Shown here in pieces: positions 1 to 6,010 of a stretch of 10,663 nt of DNA; position 1 is the stretch's first letter, and every line of letters begins with the position of its first letter. The translations under genes and the position numbers were made by a program. The DNA is from an uncultured Butyrivibrio sp. GTDB lineage: Bacteria > Bacillota > Clostridia > Lachnospirales > Lachnospiraceae. The notes under the pieces are model-generated. The model saw nothing but the letters and a program-made list of their open reading frames with translations. It had not been told where the DNA came from and did not search any database. Where the stretch lies: assembly GCA_910577605.1 (NCBI GenBank), contig CAJTON010000023.1:17485-28147 (forward strand), read 5' to 3'.

Positions 1-1
1 A

Positions 2-304
2 ATCGCAGAGATCGCCAACAGCATGGAGATCGCGCTTGCAAATGAGAAATTCTCCGATCTTGATGTGGTAATCACATGCACCGGCGGAACTGTAACCGTT
101 ACAAAGGATGCAACAACAATAGGAACAACAACGGGAGACACTCTTTCTGCTGATTATGTAAATGAAGTTCTTAACAACCTTAAAAATCAGGCAGATTCCT
201 TTGAGTTTAAGTGCTCGTCCAAAAAGTACAAAGCTGCTGATGCTGTGTTCACACTTAAAAACGAGCATGTAGAGGCTACTCTCGGCGGAGATGCGGTTGA
301 ATAA
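2..304 (+). CDS. Major type IV pilin-like protein, C-terminal part (5' end outside window)
   Basis: The reading frame is open from the first bases of the window, so the gene begins upstream and the internal ATG at 23 is not its start. About 101 C-terminal residues are visible, ending at TAA 302-304. They begin with the end of a helix (IAEIANSMEIALANEK) and continue into a Thr/Gly-rich strand region and a final beta region (SFEFKCSSKKYKAAD, then AVFTLKNEHVEATLGG). This helix-then-beta pattern, with a short C-terminal strand carrying the last residues, is what clostridial PilA-type pilins look like, and the gene sits directly before the prepilin peptidase. The diagnostic N-terminus (a G/FTLxE cleavage motif) is not in the window, so the pilin call rests on fold pattern and context. 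A 53-base gap to pilD suggests the same transcript. It could instead be another minor pilin. Confidence 0.7.
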   Translation: MAEIANSMEIALANEKFSDLDVVITCTGGTVTVTKDATTIGTTTGDTLSADYVNEVLNNLKNQADSFEFKCSSKKYKAADAVFTLKNEHVEATLGGDAVE

Positions 305-357
305 TTCCTGCATTGAATTCAGAGCATTTAAGGTATAAGGATGACAAGGTATAATGT
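305..357 (+). other. Pilin to pilD spacer, no terminator seen
   Basis: This 53-base gap holds no stem-loop followed by a T run, so I see no terminator after the putative major pilin gene. The only clear element is AAGG at 346-349, eight bases before the ATG at 358, which serves as the pilD ribosome site. TATAAT at 350-355 overlaps that region but has no -35 partner at a proper distance. Confidence 0.5.
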
Positions 358-1116
358 ATGCTTGCTGAGATGATTCTTTTATACATAATAGTTTTCGTGT
401 ACGGCATTGTTATCGGCAGCTTTGTGAATGTGCTTATTTGCAGGCTGCCGGAACATGAGAATATAGCGACAGAGCGTTCTCACTGCATGAGCTGCGGTCA
501 TAAGCTGAGGTGGTACGACCTCGTACCGCTTTTCAGCTGGCTGTTTCTCAGGGGTAAATGCAGATATTGCGGGGCACGGATTTCGGCACAGTATCCGATC
601 GTTGAGGCAGTCAACGGGATTGGGTATGTGCTGATACTGTTTGCTAACGGAATCAGTCTCAGCAGCATATTATACATGCTTTGCTTTTCGATTCTTACGG
701 CGATTGCCGTTATTGACTGGAGAACTTATGAGATTCCGGTTGGGCTCAATATCGCCATATTGGCGTTGGGAGTCGCCGGAACGATTGCGGATTACCGCAA
801 TGTCTGGTATCACCTGATCGGTATGGTGACTGTGAGCGGTTTCCTTCTTCTCTTGTATATTGTCACGAGAGGACGAGGCATAGGAGGAGGAGATATAAAG
901 CTTATGGGAGCCGCGGGACTTTTGCTTGGGTGGAAACATATTATTTTTGCCCTTGTGATAGGATGTGTTGTCGGATCGGTGATACATATTATTTTGATGA
1001 AGGTTAAGGGCAAGGACAGAGTTCTTGCTTTTGGACCATATCTGGCGGTAGGCCTGTTTGCCGTTATGATATGGGGCAGCCAAATGATAGATTGGTATGC
1101 CGGGTTGTTTATGTAA
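358..1116 (+). CDS. pilD: Prepilin peptidase PilD (A24 family, leader peptidase / N-methyltransferase)
   Basis: This 252-residue integral membrane aspartic protease cuts the short positively charged leader of type IV prepilins after a Gly and methylates the new N-terminus. The length fits the bifunctional family. Residues 5-27 form the first membrane segment, with the family's GSFVNVLICRLP signature at 20-31. Two CxxC pairs follow (C43/C46 and C68/C71), the zinc-binding cytoplasmic domain found in the bifunctional enzymes. The catalytic aspartates are D120 (AVIDWRTYEIP) and D179 (GIGGGDIKLMG), and AFGPYLAVG at 224-232 matches the conserved last loop. Further hydrophobic segments make up the usual multi-pass core. 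ATG 358 is preceded by AAGG at 346-349. The substrates are probably the upstream pilin and the prepilins encoded from 3973 onward. All key residues are present, so it should be active. Confidence 0.96.
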   Translation: MLAEMILLYIIVFVYGIVIGSFVNVLICRLPEHENIATERSHCMSCGHKLRWYDLVPLFSWLFLRGKCRYCGARISAQYPIVEAVNGIGYVLILFANGISLSSILYMLCFSILTAIAVIDWRTYEIPVGLNIAILALGVAGTIADYRNVWYHLIGMVTVSGFLLLLYIVTRGRGIGGGDIKLMGAAGLLLGWKHIIFALVIGCVVGSVIHIILMKVKGKDRVLAFGPYLAVGLFAVMIWGSQMIDWYAGLFM

Positions 1117-1126
1117 ATCTAAAGTC

Positions 1127-1133
1127 AGGGAGG
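1127..1133 (+). promoter_or_regulatory. Ribosome binding site fixing the PilMN start at 1139
   Basis: AGGGAGG lies five bases before ATG 1139. The same frame is open upstream to an ATG at 1097, which would add 14 residues (MPGCLCKSKVREDT) but lies inside the end of pilD and has no ribosome site. The start at 1139 also puts the first beta strand of the actin-like fold at the N-terminus, as in other PilM proteins. Confidence 0.85.
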
Positions 1134-1138
1134 ATACA

Positions 1139-2812
1139 ATGGCATCAAGAGTCATAACAATTATAATAGGAAATGATGTCACTAAGATAAGTGATGTGGC
1201 GTATTCCGCTCAAAAATCAATAAACGTATATGCGGCGGCGACGGTACCGACGCCTGCGACCGCCGTGGAAGACGGAATGATCACGGATATTCCTCTCATG
1301 GCGAAAACAATAAAAGAAGCTATGGATGCAAACGGGATCGCGGGCAAGAGCGTGATTTTCAGCATTCACTCCTCCAAGGTTGCCAGCAAGGAGGTAATAA
1401 CTCCCGAGCTTAAAGACAATAAGCTGAGGGATTTTATTAATACGAACGCAACGGAATATTTTCCCGTTAATATAGACGATTATGTTATAGCATTTTCCGC
1501 GCTTGAAACGATACTTGAGGGGGAAGTCAGAAAGTCAAGGGTGATGGTGGCGGTTGCCCCGGTGACTATGGTCGAGGCCTATTATTCGCTCGCCGAAATG
1601 CTCGGACTGCATATTGACGCGATGGACTATGTTGGAAATTCGACATTGCAGTTTATCAGGTATCAGGTGAGCGCGGTTCCTTCGATCGTAATACAGATGA
1701 CGGAGGAAAACACCTTTGTCACGATCCTTAACCGCAATGTGCTGCAGCTGATGCGCACTGTGCCTTACGGCAAGGGGACGATAGCCAACGCGCTTATGGA
1801 CAAGAGGGATATTACATACGAAGAGGCCCTTACCGCGATGTCGGACACCCATAATGCGCTGAAGGGCTCTTTTGACGAGGGAGATTATGTTACTGATTCC
1901 CTCAAATATCTTGTAAATAATATCAGCCGCGTTATGGATTATTACACCTCAAAGAACACCGAATATCCTATCGAAAAGGCTTATATCCTTGTTGAGGGAA
2001 GTCCGGTATACGGTATTGAAAAGCTTTTTTCATACGAATTGAACATTACGGTTGAGAAGCTTGAGACGATGCAGATGGCTCCGACGGCCAACGCGGAGAT
2101 AACGGATATGTCCACATATATTCCTAACATAGGCGCCGTTATCGCTCCCGTTAATTTCCTGCCTCAGTCAGTTCTTGATAAGGCCAGAAAATCCAACAGT
2201 AATAAATACTTCAGGGTCGCATTGCTTGCTTCTGTACTCATAGCGCTTGTGTTGGTTTCTTTTCCGCTTATGCAGTACTGGTCAAAATCTTCGGACAAAG
2301 AGGATCTGAAGAACCGGATCAAAAATATAGAGTATGTACAGGAGATAGTGGATCAGTATTATATATCAAAGGACAGGTATTCCGACGCGGCGTCGTTCAA
2401 TGTAATGGCGTTCTCGTTTGACGATTATCTTTCTGATTTTGTGGAATACCTTGAGAAAAATATGCCGTCCGACATTTCGATAACGTCTATGACAGTGGCA
2501 AACGGTACTGTCACAATGTCAATGACGGCTCGTTCTAAAGAAACGATTGCCGCGTTTGTTGTCGCGCTTAAGGAATCGAACGATAAAAAGGGAGTAAATA
2601 TCGGAAATATCTATGTTCCCGCAATAAGCGAGAGTGTGGATTCAGAAGGCGTGATAACTGCGAGCTGCACGATGACATGCGTATTCGTTCCGTCCGTGGA
2701 GGAGATCCTTGACACGCCGGGTCTTATGGAGGATATACTTAATAAGCTTCCCGGAGTCGAGGAAACGAAATCCGAGGAAACGTCGGCATCTGAAGAAACG
2801 GAGGCGAAATAA
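1139..2812 (+). CDS. pilMN: PilM-PilN fusion protein of the type IV pilus platform
   Basis: This 557-residue protein joins two platform proteins that are usually separate. Residues 1 to about 335 resemble PilM, the cytoplasmic actin-like protein: opening strand RVITIIIGND, EYFPVNIDDYVIAF at 106-119 (like the PilM Y-I-P-F region), GLHIDAMDY at 156-164, and a second-subdomain start at 183-200. A linker with VNFLP at 338-342 follows, then a membrane helix at about 358-378 (FRVALLASVLIALVLVSFPL). A short coiled coil (about 384-405) and a ferredoxin-like alpha/beta domain (about 425-517), as in PilN, lie outside the membrane. The tail (540-557) is rich in Glu, Ser and Thr. In two-gene systems the N-terminal INLLP motif of PilN binds PilM, so VNFLP marks the old PilN start. 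The expected role is to link the motor to PilO and the fibre. The pilO ATG follows two bases after the stop. The nucleotide-binding motifs look worn (see findings). Confidence 0.9.
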   Translation: MASRVITIIIGNDVTKISDVAYSAQKSINVYAAATVPTPATAVEDGMITDIPLMAKTIKEAMDANGIAGKSVIFSIHSSKVASKEVITPELKDNKLRDFINTNATEYFPVNIDDYVIAFSALETILEGEVRKSRVMVAVAPVTMVEAYYSLAEMLGLHIDAMDYVGNSTLQFIRYQVSAVPSIVIQMTEENTFVTILNRNVLQLMRTVPYGKGTIANALMDKRDITYEEALTAMSDTHNALKGSFDEGDYVTDSLKYLVNNISRVMDYYTSKNTEYPIEKAYILVEGSPVYGIEKLFSYELNITVEKLETMQMAPTANAEITDMSTYIPNIGAVIAPVNFLPQSVLDKARKSNSNKYFRVALLASVLIALVLVSFPLMQYWSKSSDKEDLKNRIKNIEYVQEIVDQYYISKDRYSDAASFNVMAFSFDDYLSDFVEYLEKNMPSDISITSMTVANGTVTMSMTARSKETIAAFVVALKESNDKKGVNIGNIYVPAISESVDSEGVITASCTMTCVFVPSVEEILDTPGLMEDILNKLPGVEETKSEETSASEETEAK

Positions 2813-2814
2813 TC

Positions 2815-3957
2815 ATGAAAATAAGCGACAGAGATATTAAATTAATATATGTGGTATTATCATTGGCAATAATTCTCTGCGGATACTTTTTCGGTTTCCG
2901 GAAGCTTACAGCAGCGAATGAGCAGCTGGACGACGAGATAAGCAAGCTTAAAACAAGACACGCTACGCTCAGGACTATGGAGAAGAATGCCAAGAAATAT
3001 TCCGATGATACCGTTGTGTACAATGATAATTACGACAAGATCATCTCAAGATTCGATACGGGATATTCTCAGGAATATTCGATCCTTTTTATAAAAGAGC
3101 TTGAGAGTAAAGTGGATACATGGCTCAGTCAGGCTGGACTTGCGCAGACGGAGAACATCTATACGTTCGGGCAGGTAAAATCAACCAACCCGGGGAGCGA
3201 GGCGGGCGTGACTGTATACAGCTCGGATTATAAGGGCTACAAAACGGTGCTGACGCTGACGTATCAGACTTCGTACGAAAACTTCAAGGATCTCATAGAA
3301 TATATTAACAATTACAAGTACAAATGTACTATAGATTCAATGTCGATGTCATACAATTCCGAGAGCGATGTGGTATCAGGGGCGCTTGTGGTGTCGCAGT
3401 ACGCAATTACCGGCAAGGACCGCAAATTCAGCAACGTGAATATTAACGGCATACTGAACGGCAGCGATAATATTTTCAGCTCCGATATTTTCAATCCGGG
3501 CGAAAATGCCGATATAAACAACGGGGATAAAATAATGAGCGATTACGATTATTATATTTCCCTTCAGCCCGCGGATTCAAATCTTGACGCGGTAATGGTA
3601 AATAAAAGAGGAGATATGACCGGCGGTTCGGCTATTTTCTCTGATGAGAATGAAAGACAGGAATTTTATATAAGGTTTTTTGAGGAGGACGGCGTGTACT
3701 ACGCTCAGTACTCAATAGGCGAGAAGAAGTTCCCTGCGGAGGAGTTTGACAAGGGGGCGATGTTCCTGCCCGGAGATTATCTTTCATTTATGGTACTCAG
3801 TTCGCAGAGGTCGGGCGACGAGGATATGGCGGCGGTAGACGCTACTATAATAAATGACACTGATATGACGCTGAACATAAAGGTCGCGAATGAGGATAAG
3901 GGAAACCCCAGATTTGTTGTTAAAAGCACATCGGGCGATGTGGTTATTTATGAATAA
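2815..3957 (+). CDS. pilO: PilO-like pilus platform protein with long C-terminal extension
   Basis: This 380-residue protein follows pilMN by two bases, with its ribosome site (GGAGG, 2800-2804) inside the end of pilMN, so the two are probably translationally coupled. It has a short cytoplasmic N-terminus, one membrane helix (about 9-27), a coiled coil (about 30-62) and a small alpha/beta domain (about 85-200) with YSILFIKELESKVDTWLSQ and the strand-helix pair TYQTSYENFKDLIEYINN. This is the PilO/PilN-type layout, and PilO is the standard partner of PilN in the inner-membrane complex. PilO proteins are normally about 200 residues. Here, after SNVNINGILNGSDNIFSSDI, another roughly 150 residues (about 230-380) form a beta-rich, acidic domain ending in VVKSTSGDVVIYE, which I do not recognise. 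It should lie outside the membrane. The PilO assignment rests on context, topology and secondary-structure pattern rather than on a diagnostic motif. Confidence 0.75.
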   Translation: MKISDRDIKLIYVVLSLAIILCGYFFGFRKLTAANEQLDDEISKLKTRHATLRTMEKNAKKYSDDTVVYNDNYDKIISRFDTGYSQEYSILFIKELESKVDTWLSQAGLAQTENIYTFGQVKSTNPGSEAGVTVYSSDYKGYKTVLTLTYQTSYENFKDLIEYINNYKYKCTIDSMSMSYNSESDVVSGALVVSQYAITGKDRKFSNVNINGILNGSDNIFSSDIFNPGENADINNGDKIMSDYDYYISLQPADSNLDAVMVNKRGDMTGGSAIFSDENERQEFYIRFFEEDGVYYAQYSIGEKKFPAEEFDKGAMFLPGDYLSFMVLSSQRSGDEDMAAVDATIINDTDMTLNIKVANEDKGNPRFVVKSTSGDVVIYE

Positions 3958-3961
3958 AAGC

Positions 3962-3968
3962 AGGTGAT
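3962..3968 (+). promoter_or_regulatory. Ribosome binding site supporting a TTG start at 3973
   Basis: AGGTGAT matches the 3' part of the GGAGGTGAT consensus and lies four bases before TTG 3973. The in-frame GTG at 3964 lies inside this motif and has no good site of its own upstream. ATG 3991 also lacks one. TTG 3973 is therefore the best-supported start. Confidence 0.65.
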
Positions 3969-3972
3969 AACG

Positions 3973-5127
3973 TTGAAACGGTTGCGCGCAATGCGGAAAA
4001 CACAAAACAATAAGGGCTTTTCGTTGGTGGAGGTTCTGGTTACCATGCTTATAATCGCGATTATAAGCATACCCATTATCCGTTCTTTTGTCGTGACCTC
4101 CAATGTGAATCATAAGGCGAGACGACTTCAGAACGCTACTGACGTGGCGCAGAATGTCTCTGAATACTTTGCCGCAAGACCGATGAGCGAGCTGCTTGCC
4201 GATTTCGGCGCCGCTCCGAACGGATTAAGCCCCGACAAAGATATGTATGTTTTCAAGAATATCAGCGAGGGAGGAAATCCGTACTATACGGGCGCTGAGG
4301 GAGAGAAATTCTATGTGTCCGTAGTAATGGACAGCAACGGATACGAGGGCTATACCGTACCTGAACTCAAGAATCTTTTCGGAGCGGGCGGCGTGACCTG
4401 CTTTAAAGAAGTGTTCATGTATGACAAGGCTGCTATAAATTATTTTGTAGACAGATACGGATATGCCGCCGATTCCACAGCGCAGAGTCTCGGTATTAAA
4501 AAAACGACGGATATTTATGTCGATACTAATCTTGACGGCAGCTACGGATATTTCGTGGAGGTTACATATACGGATCACGCGGGCAATATATATCAGACCG
4601 GCATGATAAAGCTTGAAGAAGTAAGGCCGGACAGCGACGATGTGGCGACGGAGCGTTTTCCGAATCTGTATATCATGTACCAGCCGTACGGAGTATACGA
4701 GAACGGTATATACACAGGCTATGTTGACGATGTGGTGAATATACATTATACGCAGAAGGACGCGTCCGGAGCTTATGTTCCGTCCAGTAATGCGGATGCG
4801 TTAAAGACGAATATTTATCTTGTACAGCAGGAGGCATATTATCAGAACGATGACACAAAAGGACGCGAGTATCTTAAAGTGACTGATAATTGCCGTATAA
4901 TGTATAACGGAAATAATTATGATCCCGTAAATGACAGACTTATGACATTTTACTCGGAGGGCAACGAAAAAATAACCAAAGGTGACGGTTCCGCGGTCAG
5001 TCTGTACACGGTCAAGGTGTATGTAAGATATGGAGCGGAGGATTCCACCGAATATACGGACTACTATACGCGAGTCAACAAAGACGACGACGTGTTTGTT
5101 TCCGTGTCCACCATAAGGGAGGAATAA
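3973..5127 (+). CDS. Large PilV/GspI-like minor prepilin
   Basis: With the TTG start this is 384 residues; GTG 3964 would add three. A 15-residue basic leader ending NNKG is followed by the prepilin motif FSLVEVLVTMLIIAIISIPI, with cleavage after G15 and the conserved Glu at mature position 5 (E20). The hydrophobic N-terminal helix spans about 16-40 and continues as the amphipathic spine (NHKARRLQNATDVAQNVSEYF). The rest is a large, Tyr- and Asp-rich, beta-type globular domain. The hydrophobic motif and the place before a GspK-like gene suggest a PilV/GspI role in the tip or initiation complex. It is about twice the usual length of such minor pilins, so it probably carries an extra surface domain after residue 200. 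It should be processed by PilD. The exact subfamily is inferred. Confidence 0.85.
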   Translation: MKRLRAMRKTQNNKGFSLVEVLVTMLIIAIISIPIIRSFVVTSNVNHKARRLQNATDVAQNVSEYFAARPMSELLADFGAAPNGLSPDKDMYVFKNISEGGNPYYTGAEGEKFYVSVVMDSNGYEGYTVPELKNLFGAGGVTCFKEVFMYDKAAINYFVDRYGYAADSTAQSLGIKKTTDIYVDTNLDGSYGYFVEVTYTDHAGNIYQTGMIKLEEVRPDSDDVATERFPNLYIMYQPYGVYENGIYTGYVDDVVNIHYTQKDASGAYVPSSNADALKTNIYLVQQEAYYQNDDTKGREYLKVTDNCRIMYNGNNYDPVNDRLMTFYSEGNEKITKGDGSAVSLYTVKVYVRYGAEDSTEYTDYYTRVNKDDDVFVSVSTIREE

Positions 5128-5130
5128 TCT

Positions 5131-6003
5131 ATGAGAATATTCTGGATAAGAAAATTCAGGAAAAACAGCGGGCGGCGCGATATTTGCAGAAAAGATAACC
5201 GGGGCTCATCAATGGTTGCAGCTCTGGTTGCTGTTGCGTTCGTGGCAATATTGGCGTCGGTTGTTATGTCTTCGACTATTACCAACTATAAGCTTAAGAC
5301 GATGAACTACAAATCCAAGAAAACCTTCTATTCCGCGGAGTCCGCGATGGAGGAGATTCATGCTGGTCTGAGTTCGGCATGCTATGACGAGCTTGAAAAG
5401 GAGTATCTCAAAGCTATAACAAGACTTTCCTCCTACGGTGTCACTGACAGCAATGAGGCTAACGACGAAGCGAACGAGGACCTTAGAAGGGGATATCTTG
5501 ACGCGGTACGGCTCCTTGTGACGGCATACGGTAAGCCGCCGGAATGGAAGCTTGAGGACTATCTTACCGAATTCCTCACGGATAAGACGAATGCCTCCGT
5601 CATATCGGTCGGAGACGTTACAAGTGACGTTACTTCGGTTACCATCAATGATATTGTCGTTCAGTTCAAGGAGTCGGAGACGGACTATTTTTCTACGGTC
5701 GCGGTTGACCTTGTGATGGAATTTCCGAATGTCAAATTCGATTTTATAAATGACAGAAATACATTAAAGACCTATCTTGATTACTGCCTTATCGGAATGA
5801 AGGGAATAGAGGCGGGCAACAATTCGTCGTCCAGTATTGCCGGAGGAGCCTTCGCGGGAAATTTCGGAGGAATGGGAGGTCTTACGGTAAATAACGGTTC
5901 AAGACTTGATTTTATCGAGGGACTTTGCAGTACGGTGCTTGTGTCGGAGAGCGATATCAACGTAAAAGGGACCGTTAATGTCACAAACGGGTGTAAACAT
6001 TAA
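5131..6003 (+). CDS. PilX/GspK-like minor prepilin, N-terminal part (frameshifted)
   Basis: ATG 5131 has GGGAGG at 5117-5122, inside the end of the previous gene, and lies three bases after its stop. A 25-residue basic leader ending in DNRG is followed by SSMVAALVAVAFVAILASVV, a prepilin-type hydrophobic helix. Mature position 5 is Ala, not Glu. FYSAESAMEEI at about 66-76 matches the AE-containing region after the helix in PilX-type pilins. A mixed helical region runs to about 160, then strands and a Gly-rich stretch (GGAFAGNFGGMGGLTVNNG) lead into short repeated beta rungs. The frame ends at TAA 6001-6003 in the middle of the rungs. Removing one base near 5992 joins it to the next open frame and gives one protein of about 760 residues (5131-7414). 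This is therefore the N-terminal part of a disrupted gene, or of one whose sequence contains an error. If really truncated it would be a 290-residue minor pilin without most of its solenoid. Confidence 0.8.
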   Translation: MRIFWIRKFRKNSGRRDICRKDNRGSSMVAALVAVAFVAILASVVMSSTITNYKLKTMNYKSKKTFYSAESAMEEIHAGLSSACYDELEKEYLKAITRLSSYGVTDSNEANDEANEDLRRGYLDAVRLLVTAYGKPPEWKLEDYLTEFLTDKTNASVISVGDVTSDVTSVTINDIVVQFKESETDYFSTVAVDLVMEFPNVKFDFINDRNTLKTYLDYCLIGMKGIEAGNNSSSSIAGGAFAGNFGGMGGLTVNNGSRLDFIEGLCSTVLVSESDINVKGTVNVTNGCKH

Positions 6004-6010
6004 TATCGGG
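5974..6010 (+). repeat. Tandem 18-base beta-rung repeats with one extra base between (frameshift site)
   Basis: Bases 5974-5991 encode VNVTNG in the first frame and 5993-6010 encode VNINIG in the second. The two 18-base units match at 11 of 18 positions by eye. A single extra base (T5992, or equally one G of the GGG run at 5989-5991) separates them and shifts the frame. Stops bound the two open frames at 5963-5965 and 6001-6003, so the shift must lie in 5966-6000. Confidence 0.65.

Noticed and set aside
313..355. Possible promoter before pilD: TTGAAT (313-318) with TATAAG (334-339) or TATAAT (350-355)
   Set aside because: Spacings are 15 and 31 bases, outside or at the edge of the normal range, and TATAAT overlaps the ribosome-site region next to the start codon. 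Likely chance in an AT-rich gap inside an operon.
670..1182. 170-codon minus-strand frame over the pilD end
   Set aside because: Fully covered by PilD, whose catalytic motif is encoded there, and by the start of pilMN; no plausible protein features.
5964..5970. A-AAA-GGG as a programmed -1 slippery site in the PilX-like gene
   Set aside because: A -1 shift leads to the wrong frame; the continuation requires +1 (or -2), so this heptamer cannot explain the joined protein.
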